The notes below the pieces were generated by a model. That model was not told the DNA's origin, searched no databases, and was given only the letters and a program-made list of their open reading frames with translations. Below are positions 1 through 7,301 of a DNA stretch of 29,169 bases, in pieces. Source of the stretch: an uncultured Brevundimonas sp. (GTDB lineage Bacteria; Pseudomonadota; Alphaproteobacteria; Caulobacterales; Caulobacteraceae); contig NZ_CALTWS010000003.1 of the NCBI RefSeq assembly GCF_943913055.1, forward strand, positions 1 to 29,169. Direction: 5' to 3'. Every line of letters starts with the position of its first letter. Within the stretch, counting starts at the first letter, position 1. Made by a program: the position numbers and the translations under genes.

Positions 1-505
1 ACCCGCCGGCGCGCCCGGCCCGCAAGCCGCCATCGACGAACGCCAGGCCCCGCCCCTGAACGAGCGCAAGTTCGGCACGGTCGGAGCCGTCGCTTTGGAC
101 CAGTCGGGCAACCTGGCCGCCGGAACCTCGACCGGCGGCATGACCGCCAAACGCTGGGGCCGCGTCGGCGACGTGCCGGTGATCGGCGCGGGCACCTATG
201 CATCGAACGCCGACGGCTGCGCCGTCTCGGCCACGGGCGATGGCGAGTATTTTATCCGGGCCACGGTGGCGCGGGATATCTGTGCGCGGATGGCGACGGG
301 AGGCACCGCTCAAGCGGCTGGACAAGCCGAGGTCGATGAGGCCTTGGCTCTGGGCGGATCGGGCGGCGTGATCGTCATGGACCGGCAAGGCGTCCCCGCC
401 TTCGCCATGACCACTTCGGGGATGTATCGTGGGGCTGTATCCGGAACCGGACCGGCGGGCGTCGCGATCTATGCCGATGAGTCTGTCGTGCCCGCGGACT
501 ACTGA
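1..505 (+). CDS. Isoaspartyl peptidase / L-asparaginase (type 2), 3' part
   Basis: This is the C-terminal part of an Ntn-hydrolase of the plant-type asparaginase/isoaspartyl peptidase family; the reading frame is open from base 2 and the N-terminal half lies outside the window. These enzymes self-cleave just before a Thr, which becomes the nucleophile of the beta subunit, and they hydrolyse isoaspartyl dipeptides and asparagine. The expected cleavage context is visible: Gly-Thr-Val-Gly-Ala-Val-Ala, with the Thr codon at 77-79. It is followed by the family's NLAAGTSTGGMTAKRWGRVGD stretch and, later, GAGTYA with a nearby Asp, which form the substrate pocket. About 142 residues follow the nucleophile, a normal beta-subunit length. 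The stop overlaps the next ATG by one base, so the two genes are probably co-translated. Family is certain; substrate preference cannot be read. Confidence 0.93.
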   Translation, partial: PAGAPGPQAAIDERQAPPLNERKFGTVGAVALDQSGNLAAGTSTGGMTAKRWGRVGDVPVIGAGTYASNADGCAVSATGDGEYFIRATVARDICARMATGGTAQAAGQAEVDEALALGGSGGVIVMDRQGVPAFAMTTSGMYRGAVSGTGPAGVAIYADESVVPADY

Positions 506-771
506 TGACACCTCCCGACGACGAACTCTCCACTATGGCCATCGAGGAGCTGGACGCGGCCTGTGCGCTGCCGTGGCCCGACCTGAAAGCGGTGACACCG
601 TGGGGTGACATCTTCACCGGCTTTGCGCCCTCGGGCCGTGAGGTCGAGGTCGAGCGGCGCTATCTGTGGGCGCACCAGCCCGAGGGCGCTATCGCCGTCG
701 AGGTCGAGGTGCGCGACATGGGGGCCCGCACGGGGGCCGAGGCCAAGGCCCTGATCACCCCGCCCGCGTAA
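505..771 (+). CDS. Small protein of unknown function, coupled to the asparaginase gene
   Basis: An 88-residue acidic, soluble protein with no signal peptide or membrane segment. I do not recognise a family. It has Trp-containing stretches (LPWPDLKAVTPWGDIFTGF) and an E/V-rich strand-like region, consistent with a small alpha+beta fold. The ATG at 505 sits in a TGATG overlap with the stop of the upstream asparaginase, which supports a real co-translated gene. A later in-frame ATG at 535 could also be used. The codon pattern (G/C third positions) matches the neighbours. It may be an accessory to the asparaginase, but that rests only on position. Confidence 0.7.
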   Translation: MTPPDDELSTMAIEELDAACALPWPDLKAVTPWGDIFTGFAPSGREVEVERRYLWAHQPEGAIAVEVEVRDMGARTGAEAKALITPPA

Positions 772-814
772 CCACCCGCTTCCCTTTGCGGAAAAACCGT
801 TTAGGCCTTGAGGC

Positions 815-1822
815 ATGAAACTCGCCTCGCTCAAGCACGGCCGCGACGGTCGCCTCGTCCTCGTCTCCAATGACCTGAACTGGTTCACGGACGCCTTTCT
901 GATCGCGCCGACGCTTCAAGCGGCTCTGGACGACTGGGACCGGCTGGAGCCCGATCTGAAGGCCCTGGCCGAAAGCCTGGAGCATGGCGGCGTACCGCGC
1001 GGGCGCTTCCATGAACGCGACGCCGCCGCCCCCCTGCCCCGTGCCTATCAGTGGGCCGACGGCTCGGCCTATGTGAACCACGTCGAACTGGTGCGGAAGG
1101 CCCGCGGAGCCGAAATGCCCGACAGCTTCTGGACCGATCCGCTGATGTACCAAGGCGGCTCCGACGGCTTCCTGGCCCCGCGCGATCCCATCCCGCTGGC
1201 CGACGAGGCCTGGGGCTGCGATCTGGAGGCCGAGGTCGTAGTCGTGACCGGCGACGTGCCGCAGGGCGCGACGCGCGAACAGGCGCTGGAGGCCATCCGC
1301 CTGGTCGGCCTGGTCAATGACGTGTCCCTGCGCAATCTGATCCCCGCCGAACTGGCCAAAGGCTTCGGCTTCGTCCAGTCCAAGCCGGCCAGCGCCCTGT
1401 CGCCCGTCTTCGTCACGCCGGACGCGCTGGGCGACCACTGGAAGGACGGCAAGCTGCACGGCACCCTGTCGGTTCAGCTGAACGGACAGGACTTCGGCCA
1501 GGCCGACGCCGGGACCGACATGACCTTCGACTTCGGCACCCTGATCGCCCATCTGGCCAAGACCCGCAGCCTGGGGGCCGGCACCATCATCGGCTCGGGC
1601 ACCGTGTCCAACCGCGACGCCGACGGCGGGCCCGGTAAGCCCGTCAGCGAGGGCGGCCTGGGCTATTCCTGCATCGCAGAGGTTCGAACGGTCGAAACCC
1701 TCCTGCGCGGCAAGCCGGAAACCCCCTTCCTGAAAGCGGGCGACACCGTCCGCATCGAAATGCTGGACGACCACCACCACACCCTGTTCGGCGCGATCGA
1801 ACAGACGGTGGAGGCGGTTTGA
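815..1822 (+). CDS. Fumarylacetoacetate hydrolase (FAH) family protein
   Basis: A 335-residue cytoplasmic FAH-family enzyme. Members hydrolyse or decarboxylate beta-diketo acids, or hydrate 2-keto-4-pentenoates, using a divalent metal. The C-terminal catalytic domain shows the metal-binding acidic pair E138/E140 in a DLEAEVVVV strand, D169 in LVNDVSLRN, the SKPASALSPVFVTPD loop (about 189-203), and the GSGTVSN substrate loop (about 260-266). The N-terminal 90 residues form the usual small lid domain. The start ATG has a GAGG ribosome-binding site a few bases upstream. A tyrosine-degradation role is possible, but no other gene of that pathway is present here, so the substrate is open. Confidence 0.9.
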   Translation: MKLASLKHGRDGRLVLVSNDLNWFTDAFLIAPTLQAALDDWDRLEPDLKALAESLEHGGVPRGRFHERDAAAPLPRAYQWADGSAYVNHVELVRKARGAEMPDSFWTDPLMYQGGSDGFLAPRDPIPLADEAWGCDLEAEVVVVTGDVPQGATREQALEAIRLVGLVNDVSLRNLIPAELAKGFGFVQSKPASALSPVFVTPDALGDHWKDGKLHGTLSVQLNGQDFGQADAGTDMTFDFGTLIAHLAKTRSLGAGTIIGSGTVSNRDADGGPGKPVSEGGLGYSCIAEVRTVETLLRGKPETPFLKAGDTVRIEMLDDHHHTLFGAIEQTVEAV

Positions 1823-1894
1823 GCGGTCGTCATGAGCAAATCCAACTCTCGATCTAGCGTTCGAACATCCCGAGTTGCAGGGACGGGGGCAACT

Positions 1895-2746
1895 ATGCGT
1901 TTGGGTGTTGTGGTTCTTGCCCTTGTCTCTGTTGCAAGGCCAGCAGTAGCGCAGGAGGTGGTCGGAGATTGGGATATCCATCGTGATCAGAGAGCCCGCA
2001 CGACCCTGGCCTACACCCAGTTTTCGAATGGACTGGGTCTAGGGTTCCGCTGCCAAGCTGGTTCATTCTCTGCAGTCGTTAGCGGGCTTCCCCGGAGTGG
2101 CGACAAGCGTCGCACGATCCGACTTAGGTTCGGAGATGGAGAAGCCTACGAAACAGGCTGGACCTCGACGACTGAGCCGACGGTGGCCGTGGCGGATATG
2201 CCGGCTCCAATGGCGCGGAACTCTCGCCTAGGGGGTCCCCTGAGACTTACACTGCCGGGCGCGGCTGAGGGAGGAAGAGATCTGACTTACGCCTTGCAGT
2301 TACCGCCATCAGCAGGAGCGATCGATGAAGCCCTGTCTCAATGCGGCAAACCCTTGGTGGACCCTCGAGATGCGGAGCTGGAAGCCTTGCCTGCAGATGG
2401 GATTCCGAGAGATCTGACCTGGCAGATCGCGCCTCGCCCCAGGTTTCCAGACGGTGATTACGCCTTGGGCTTCGCAGCAGTCTCTTGCATCGCTGACCCC
2501 AACGGCAGGGCTAGAGACTGCGTAGTCGAGAGCGAACATCCACATGACGGTCGATTTGGTCGCGCCATACTTGATGCCATGTCGGACGCGCGACTCGTCG
2601 ATAGGATCAATCCCAATCGACCCATTCGGCCGACCCGTATCGCATTTCGGGCAGACTTCAGAATCGAAGGTTTTGAATCCGATCGAGACCTTCAGGAACG
2701 ACGTGCGAACCGACGACGTGACAGCGAGCAACGCCGCAGCAACTGA
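1895..2746 (+). CDS. Exported protein with TonB-C-like C-terminal region, atypical composition
   Basis: A 283-residue protein with a clear Sec signal peptide (MRLGVVVLALVSVARPAVAQ). I chose the ATG at 1895 over an in-frame ATG at 1832 because the signal peptide begins there and a purine-rich GGGACGGGGG precedes it. The middle (about 20-150) is beta-strand-rich and unrecognised. The C-terminal 90 residues (PRFPDGDYALGFAAVSCIADPNGRARDC and onward) resemble the TonB C-terminal domain pattern of a strand, a Cys pair, a short 'NGRARDCVV' turn and a final strand. It lacks the N-terminal membrane anchor and Pro-rich linker of a true TonB. The tail is Arg-rich. GC is near 60-62% in sampled lines against about 68-70% around it, with more A/T-ending codons, which suggests a different history. 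Confidence 0.72.
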   Translation: MRLGVVVLALVSVARPAVAQEVVGDWDIHRDQRARTTLAYTQFSNGLGLGFRCQAGSFSAVVSGLPRSGDKRRTIRLRFGDGEAYETGWTSTTEPTVAVADMPAPMARNSRLGGPLRLTLPGAAEGGRDLTYALQLPPSAGAIDEALSQCGKPLVDPRDAELEALPADGIPRDLTWQIAPRPRFPDGDYALGFAAVSCIADPNGRARDCVVESEHPHDGRFGRAILDAMSDARLVDRINPNRPIRPTRIAFRADFRIEGFESDRDLQERRANRRRDSEQRRSN

Positions 2747-2818
2747 TGGTGTGGCTGGCCGTCAGAGTATGATCCAAAGTGTCGCCATCGATAAATTGCG
2801 CAGACAGTAGAGGTCTCT

Positions 2819-3373
2819 ATGTCACCGGAACAGATCGGCCCGCTGATCGGCGTCGGAATCGCCCTGCTTGTCATAATGCTGAAAGGCCGCAAACCGCGCA
2901 CCCTGCGTCCGCAATGGATGTGGGTGGTGCCGCTGCTGATCACCGTCCTGATCGGGCTGGGTCTGTGGGGTATGACCTATTCGCCGGCGGCCGACCATTC
3001 GCCTTTCGGACTGGTGGAATGGGCCATGCTGGCGGTCGGGCTGATGCTGGGCGGCACCGTCGGGTGGTGGCGCGGACGGATGACCACCATCTTCCGCGAG
3101 GCGGATGGCACGCTGAAGTCCCGCGCCTCGCCTCTGGGCCTGATCCTGATCGTGGGCCTGCTGGCCGGACGTAGCCTTTTGCGTGGCTGGCTGGAGGCCA
3201 ATGCCGCCGTGTGGCACATCAACGCCCTGGCCCTGGCTGACGCCTTCATGGTCTTCGTGGTCGGTCTGGTGGTCATGCAGCGCGTGGAGATGTTCATCCG
3301 CGCCCGTCGCATTCAGCAGGGCCAGCCGGATGCCCATGTCACACCGATCACGCCGGACCAGACACAGGCCTGA
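2819..3373 (+). CDS. CcdC-like / DUF1453-type inner-membrane protein
   Basis: A 184-residue integral membrane protein with about five hydrophobic segments: near residues 5-21, 33-51, 65-82, 105-119 and 138-156. The arrangement, a short N-terminal helix followed by a KGRKPRTLRPQWM-type basic loop, resembles the CcdC/DUF1453 family, whose role is poorly known. A TTFR-like basic loop (GRMTTIFREADGTLKSR) lies between helices 3 and 4. The C-terminal 25 residues are hydrophilic. It is preceded by about 70 bp without a gene and ends 6 bp before the convergent LLM oxidoreductase gene. Family assignment is by pattern only. Confidence 0.75.
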   Translation: MSPEQIGPLIGVGIALLVIMLKGRKPRTLRPQWMWVVPLLITVLIGLGLWGMTYSPAADHSPFGLVEWAMLAVGLMLGGTVGWWRGRMTTIFREADGTLKSRASPLGLILIVGLLAGRSLLRGWLEANAAVWHINALALADAFMVFVVGLVVMQRVEMFIRARRIQQGQPDAHVTPITPDQTQA

Positions 3374-3379
3374 AGCCGA

Positions 3380-4420
3380 TCAGCCGTTGATCACCTGGGC
3401 CGCGAACCGCTCCATCTCTTCTTCCTGCGGCGACATCTGCAGCAGGACCAAATCCAGCCCGGCGGCCTCGAACTCGGCGATCCGCTCCCGCACCGTCTCG
3501 GGCGTGCCGACGAAGTGGGGGCGCAGGCCGCGGTTGGAGACGCTGTATTCGCGGATCTTCAGCTCACGCTCCAGCTCCGTGCCACTCAGCCACTGGTCGA
3601 AGTTGGCGAAGCCGGCGGGCGGCCTGCCCTCGGCCAAGCCAGGGATGGTGGTGATCCGCTCCAGTTCGCGGTCGGCCTCAGCCTGGCTGTCGCGCACGAC
3701 GGCATAACCCGCCATACCGAAAGACATAGGCGGCAGGGCGAAGCTCTCGCGCCGCGCCTTCATGTCCGCGATCTTGGCCGCGATATGCTCCGGCTCGTCG
3801 CCGTGCATGACATAGGCGTCGCAGTGCTGCGCAATCAGCGTCTTGGCCGCCTCGCTCTCGCCGCCCGCATAGATGACCGGTCGAGGGCGCGCCGATGTCG
3901 ATGTGGGCTTCGGCTCCACGATGGCGTCCTTCAGCGTGTAGAACTGCCCCTCGAAATCCGTGCGCGTCTGCGTCCACAGCCTGTCCACGACCTGCAGCCA
4001 TTCGGTCGTGCGGGCATAGCGGTCGTCATGCTGGTCGAACTGCAGCCCATAGCTTTCCGCCTCCTTGGCCCACCAGGACGAGACGACGTTCAGCGCCAGT
4101 CGCCCGCCGGAAATCCGGTCGATGTTGGCGGCGGCCTTGGCGAACAGGGCGGGCTGGTGAAAGTTCGGACGTACGGCCACCATCAGCTCGACGGTCTTCG
4201 TCACCGCCGCCAGGGCCGCCGCGCTGGACCAAGCGTCCAGGGCCGGGGCCTCGATCCCCTTGATGTCGTTCAGGTTCAACTCGGCGATCAGGGTCAGGTC
4301 CCAGCCGATCTTTTCCGACCGCCGGACCAGCCGCGACAGGTTTTCCCACGATGCCTCGCGCTCGTCGTCGACATTCCTCAGCCAGCCACCGAAGACCGGG
4401 GCCCAGTAACCGTACCTCAT
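3380..4420 (-). CDS. LLM-class flavin-dependent oxidoreductase
   Basis: A 346-residue luciferase-like (TIM-barrel) monooxygenase of the alkanesulfonate/dimethylsulfone monooxygenase group (SsuD/SfnG-like). These enzymes use FMNH2 from a partner reductase and O2 to oxidise small substrates, often breaking C-S bonds, although many act in natural product pathways. Visible family features are the N-terminal MRYGYWAPVFGGWLRN strand, the ISGGRLALNVVSSWW segment near residue 105, YARTTEWLQVVDRLW, YAGGESEAAKTLIAQHCDAYV (phosphate/flavin region) and the C-terminal FVGTPETVRERIAEFEAAGLDLVLLQ. The start overlaps the stop of the ATP-grasp gene in an ATGA arrangement, so the two are translationally coupled. 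No flavin reductase or sulfonate transporter gene is nearby, which argues against simple sulfonate scavenging. The substrate is unknown. Confidence 0.92.
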   Translation of the reverse strand: MRYGYWAPVFGGWLRNVDDEREASWENLSRLVRRSEKIGWDLTLIAELNLNDIKGIEAPALDAWSSAAALAAVTKTVELMVAVRPNFHQPALFAKAAANIDRISGGRLALNVVSSWWAKEAESYGLQFDQHDDRYARTTEWLQVVDRLWTQTRTDFEGQFYTLKDAIVEPKPTSTSARPRPVIYAGGESEAAKTLIAQHCDAYVMHGDEPEHIAAKIADMKARRESFALPPMSFGMAGYAVVRDSQAEADRELERITTIPGLAEGRPPAGFANFDQWLSGTELERELKIREYSVSNRGLRPHFVGTPETVRERIAEFEAAGLDLVLLQMSPQEEEMERFAAQVING

Positions 4421-5361
4421 ACCGCGGCCTTTCTCTTCTCTTGGTCGATGATGCCCTTGAGCCAGGCGACAAGATTGTCATGCGGATCGAAGCCCAGAAC
4501 CTCGACCGGATTGGCCACGAAGTTCGACAGGCCGTTGATGTCGTAGAACAGGACCGACCCGTCCCGGTCATCGATCAGATATTCGACGCCTCCGACCTCA
4601 ATCTCGGCCGACACGGCCAGACGTTCTACTGCTGCGATGATCTCGTCCGGCGGCGTCGCCCTGGTCATGGTCAGGGTCGGCGCACCGGGCCGCACCAGAC
4701 AGGCATCGGCGGGGCACAGGTCGAAGGCGTCGCCCGGGCTCTCGATGTCGATGGCGTACAAGTATTTGCCGCCCAGCGTCTCGACGCGCGTGATCTTGCC
4801 GCCCCGACGCGGCGCATATTCCTGGATCAGGGAGATGCCGTTCACCCCGACCGGGCACCACTTCTCGCCCGCCGCCTCGGCCAGGCTTTCAGGCGTCTCA
4901 TAGCGGGTGATGCCCGCGCCCGCGCCGCCGATGTCGGCCTTGACCAGGACCGGGAACCGCAGTCCCTCCGCCGCCGCCGGCATGTCCGCTTGCCGGTGTG
5001 CGACCCGCGTCGCGGGCCCCTTCAGCCCCAGCCGCGCGATCAGGCTCATCTGGCGAGCCTTGGAGGTGTCGATGTTCAGCGCGGACGCATTGACCACCCG
5101 CGTACCCTGCCCCTGCCAGTGATCGAACAGGCTCTGGGCATAGAAGATCGGGTGCTCCGGCTCGCGCAGGAAGGACGACATGGCCACGCGGCTGAACACC
5201 ACCCGTGCCGGGGCCGGCGACCCGGCAGGATCGAACCCATGCCCGGCCAGCGGCACCTTCACATAGGGGACGCCATGCCGGTCCAGCGCCGCGAACAGCG
5301 GCTCGAACCAGTCGGGATGTTCATAGACGACGGCAATGTCGGGCAGATCAGCAGCGCTCAT
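4417..5361 (-). CDS. RimK-like ATP-grasp ligase, unknown substrate
   Basis: A 314-residue ATP-grasp protein. The family joins a carboxylate to an amine or thiol through an acylphosphate. The N-terminal ~100 residues (IAVVYEHPDWFEPLFAALDR onward) form a pre-ATP-grasp domain. The central part has the lysine and glycine loop LVKADIGGAGAGITRY (about 154-170). The C-terminal part ends with the Mg-binding strand FYDINGLSNF, which corresponds to the D/E-x-N of RimK and glutathione synthetase. It is the first gene of a two-gene operon with the LLM oxidoreductase. The upstream gap is 55 bp and holds a near-consensus EcfG-type promoter. The pairing suggests that a ligated product is then oxidised, or the reverse. 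No peptide-precursor gene was seen nearby. Fold is confident; reaction is not assigned. Confidence 0.88.
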   Translation of the reverse strand: MSAADLPDIAVVYEHPDWFEPLFAALDRHGVPYVKVPLAGHGFDPAGSPAPARVVFSRVAMSSFLREPEHPIFYAQSLFDHWQGQGTRVVNASALNIDTSKARQMSLIARLGLKGPATRVAHRQADMPAAAEGLRFPVLVKADIGGAGAGITRYETPESLAEAAGEKWCPVGVNGISLIQEYAPRRGGKITRVETLGGKYLYAIDIESPGDAFDLCPADACLVRPGAPTLTMTRATPPDEIIAAVERLAVSAEIEVGGVEYLIDDRDGSVLFYDINGLSNFVANPVEVLGFDPHDNLVAWLKGIIDQEKRKAAV

Positions 5362-5389
5362 GAACGCCAGATGCGTTACACCACGATGA

Positions 5390-5415
5390 AACGCAAGAGG
5401 CTTGCAAACGATTCC
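5390..5415 (-). promoter_or_regulatory. Candidate EcfG (general stress sigma) promoter for the ATP-grasp/LLM operon
   Basis: On the minus strand the sequence reads GGAAT, 17 bases, CGTT. The alphaproteobacterial EcfG consensus is GGAAC-N16/17-CGTT, so there is one mismatch. The -10-like element ends about 28 bases before the ATG at 5361, a sensible leader length. A one-mismatch hit is expected by chance now and then in a window this size, so this is suggestive only. Confidence 0.35.
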
Positions 5416-5416
5416 G

Positions 5417-6175
5417 TCAGTCCGCCGCTTGAAGGGGTTCCCGCCTGGCGCGCACCCAGTCGATGACCGTGCCAGCCGCCAGGGTTACCAGCCACAGACC
5501 GGCCGCAACCGCGGCGGTCTCGGTTCCACGCTGCAGATTGCCGACGATCAGGCCGATCAGGGCCCAGGCGACCGTCACGGCATAAGGCAGAGCCCCTCGC
5601 GTCACCCGGATCGTCGTTGCGGCCAGCAGCCCCGCCGCCGAAAGGAGCACCAGGGCCTGCAGCGTTTCGCCGCCCAGATCGCCATAGCCGAAGTCCTTCA
5701 GCACGACCGACCAGTTGGCGAAGATGGCCACGGACACCCAGCCCGCGAGGCTGCCGACCGCCAGCCGGGCCACCAGCGGCGCGTCCGCCGTCCGAAAGGT
5801 CCGCCATGCCGCGAGGATCGAGCCGAACGCGGCCACCAGGAAGATTAAACCGGTGAAGACCAGCGGCCCGCCCAGCTGCGCGACCACACTCCAGACCGTA
5901 TTGGCGGCGAAGGCGGCGGCGGTCAGCCAGCCGATCCGGCGATAGAGAGGAAGCTCCGCCCGCGACGGACGCATCTGGTCCAGCGCATAGATGAGACCCA
6001 GCAGGAAGATCACCGACCACACGGCGAAGGTGTAGTCAGCCGGAACGACGGGCGTTTTGATCGTCTGCGCCTCGGAGGTGACGGTCTGGCCGAAAAGGCC
6101 GAGGTAGCCCAGCGCCGGTATGGCCGCCTGACTGAATGCGAAGACGAGGTTGCTCAGGCGACGCGCTATGCTCAT
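5417..6175 (-). CDS. TspO-related tryptophan-rich sensory-like membrane protein
   Basis: A 252-residue integral membrane protein with about seven or eight hydrophobic segments. The N-terminal part contains VVPADYTFAVWSVIFLLGL, which matches the 'P-x-x-Y-x-F-x-[IV]W' signature of the longer TspO/MBR-related proteins often annotated as tryptophan-rich sensory proteins. WSVVAQLGGPL and FANWSVVLKDFGYG are the expected aromatic loops. Classical TspO is about 160 residues with five helices, so this is the extended variant. Functions proposed for the superfamily (tetrapyrrole or small-lipid binding, stress sensing) are not proven for this branch. The gene diverges from a TetR regulator with a palindromic operator between them, so it is probably that regulator's target. 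It is read in the same direction as the ATP-grasp gene and ends 55 bp before it. Confidence 0.7.
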   Translation of the reverse strand: MSIARRLSNLVFAFSQAAIPALGYLGLFGQTVTSEAQTIKTPVVPADYTFAVWSVIFLLGLIYALDQMRPSRAELPLYRRIGWLTAAAFAANTVWSVVAQLGGPLVFTGLIFLVAAFGSILAAWRTFRTADAPLVARLAVGSLAGWVSVAIFANWSVVLKDFGYGDLGGETLQALVLLSAAGLLAATTIRVTRGALPYAVTVAWALIGLIVGNLQRGTETAAVAAGLWLVTLAAGTVIDWVRARREPLQAAD

Positions 6176-6190
6176 GGTGGGATAATCCTA

Positions 6191-6216
6191 TTTTGTATAC
6201 GGTCCTGTATACGAAA
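6191..6216. promoter_or_regulatory. Palindromic operator between the TspO-like gene and the TetR gene
   Basis: The core is GTATAC, six bases, GTATAC (6195-6200 and 6207-6212), flanked by TTTT on the left and GAAA on the right, giving an almost fully symmetric 26-bp site. It lies 15 bp upstream of the minus-strand start at 6175 and 24 bp upstream of the plus-strand start at 6241. It is also AT-rich in an otherwise GC-rich region. Its size and placement are those of a TetR-family operator that would repress both genes. Confidence 0.75.
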
Positions 6217-6240
6217 CACATCTTCGTTGCAAAGGTTGCC

Positions 6241-6861
6241 ATGGGCCGGCCGCAAGGCACGCGAGACAAAGATTATGACGCCCGACGCCTGAGCTTGGCT
6301 GCGGCGCTACGGGGGCGTCTGGCCGATCGCTCGGGGCCTCCGCCCAGCTATGCCGAACTGGCCAAGGCGGCCGGCGTATCGTTGGCCACACTGCGTCATT
6401 ATTTCGGCTCTCGCGACGAGGCCGTGGCCTATGTCCTGCGCCTGCACAAGCCTCTGGGCGAGCCGCATCTGACCCTTCTCGCAACACCGCTTCCGGATTT
6501 CGCCGTCTCCATAGGTGCCGCCGTAGATCAGATCGCCGAAGGTCTGGCCGAGCCTTTGATGGCCCAGTTGCACGCCGTGGGTCTCGCGGAGGGTCTGGCC
6601 CACGCGACCATCGGCCCGGCCTATCTGACCGACATCCTGGAACCGACCATCGTGGCTTTGGAGGCCCGACTGGCGGGCCACGTGCAGGCGCGCCACATGC
6701 GTGCGGCAGACCTTCGCGCCGCCGCCCTCATGCTGATTTCACCCCTGGTTCTCGCCCGACTGCATCAGGGGTGGCTGGGGGGGAGCGTCACGCGCCCCCT
6801 GTCGGAGCCGGCGCACCGCGCGGCCCTGGCCGAAGCCTTTATCCGCGCCTATGCGTCCTGA
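6241..6861 (+). CDS. TetR-family transcriptional regulator
   Basis: A 206-residue TetR-like repressor. I chose the ATG at 6241 because an earlier in-frame ATG at 6136 would run through the divergent gene and the operator. The N-terminal DNA-binding domain has the helix-turn-helix SYAELAKAAGVSLATLRHYFGSRDEAVAYVL (about 35-65), where LRHYFGSRDE is the family signature in place of the usual LYYHFGSKEE. The C-terminal ligand-binding domain is all-helical and ends with a hydrophobic dimerisation helix. It most likely controls itself and the divergent membrane protein through the GTATAC-N6-GTATAC site. The inducer is unknown. Confidence 0.88.
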   Translation: MGRPQGTRDKDYDARRLSLAAALRGRLADRSGPPPSYAELAKAAGVSLATLRHYFGSRDEAVAYVLRLHKPLGEPHLTLLATPLPDFAVSIGAAVDQIAEGLAEPLMAQLHAVGLAEGLAHATIGPAYLTDILEPTIVALEARLAGHVQARHMRAADLRAAALMLISPLVLARLHQGWLGGSVTRPLSEPAHRAALAEAFIRAYAS

Positions 6862-6912
6862 GCGTCGACGGCGCTGGACGCGGCATCTATTGCGTGGCAA
6901 TGGCACCGCCAT

Positions 6913-6997
6913 GCCCCGGTGGTGGAACTGGTAGACGCGCCGGACTCAAAATCCGGTTCCGAGAGGAGTGTCGGTTCGAGTCCGACCCGGGGCACCA
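6913..6997 (+). tRNA. tRNA-Leu (anticodon CAA)
   Basis: The acceptor stem is GCCCCGG (6913-6919) paired with CCGGGGC (6987-6993), followed by discriminator A and an encoded CCA (6995-6997). The anticodon stem CCGGA/TCCGG holds the loop CTCAAAA with anticodon CAA at 6947-6949, which reads UUG. The T arm is GTCGG-TTCGAGT-CCGAC (6970-6986). The long variable arm between 6957 and 6969 is as expected for a class II leucine tRNA. No clear intrinsic terminator follows; the convergent gene ends at 7002. Confidence 0.96.
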
Positions 6998-7001
6998 TTC
7001 T

Positions 7002-7301
7002 TCAGATCAGGACGCGGCCCGAAATCGCTTTCAGCGTGTCCGCGCGCGCGTGCAGATCGACCGCCAGACGCTGCGCGGCTTCACGCACCCCGACCGGATA
7101 GGCGTCGCCACCCTCGGCGATGTCATCGGCAGCCCGCACGACCTCGGCCATCTGGCGGACCAGGGCCTCGACATCGTCCAGCGCCAGGGCGCGGGCCTCG
7201 CGTTGCAGCCGGGCGATGCGGTCGGTGCGGGTTTCGGGCGCGGTCATCAGCGCACGGATTTCGGCGCTGGCTGGAGCGGTTTGCAGTGCTGCGCTGGCCA
7301 T
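7002..7301 (-). CDS. Conserved-looking small helical protein of unknown function
   Basis: A 99-residue soluble, mostly alpha-helical protein rich in Ala, Arg, Asp and Glu, with heptad-like stretches (TDRIARLQREARALALDDVEALVRQMAEVVRAADD) that could form a helical hairpin or coiled coil. The ATG at 7301 is preferred over an upstream in-frame start at 7397 because AAAGGA lies about 8 bases upstream of it. I do not recognise a family. It ends 5 bp from the end of tRNA-Leu(CAA) on the opposite strand. Confidence 0.72.
   Translation of the reverse strand: MASAALQTAPASAEIRALMTAPETRTDRIARLQREARALALDDVEALVRQMAEVVRAADDIAEGGDAYPVGVREAAQRLAVDLHARADTLKAISGRVLI

Noticed and set aside
755..1981. Long minus-strand open frame opposite the FAH gene
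   Set aside because: It lies antisense to a clear enzyme gene; its product is rich in Gln/Gly/Arg with no recognisable domain, as expected from the reverse frame of GC-rich coding DNA.
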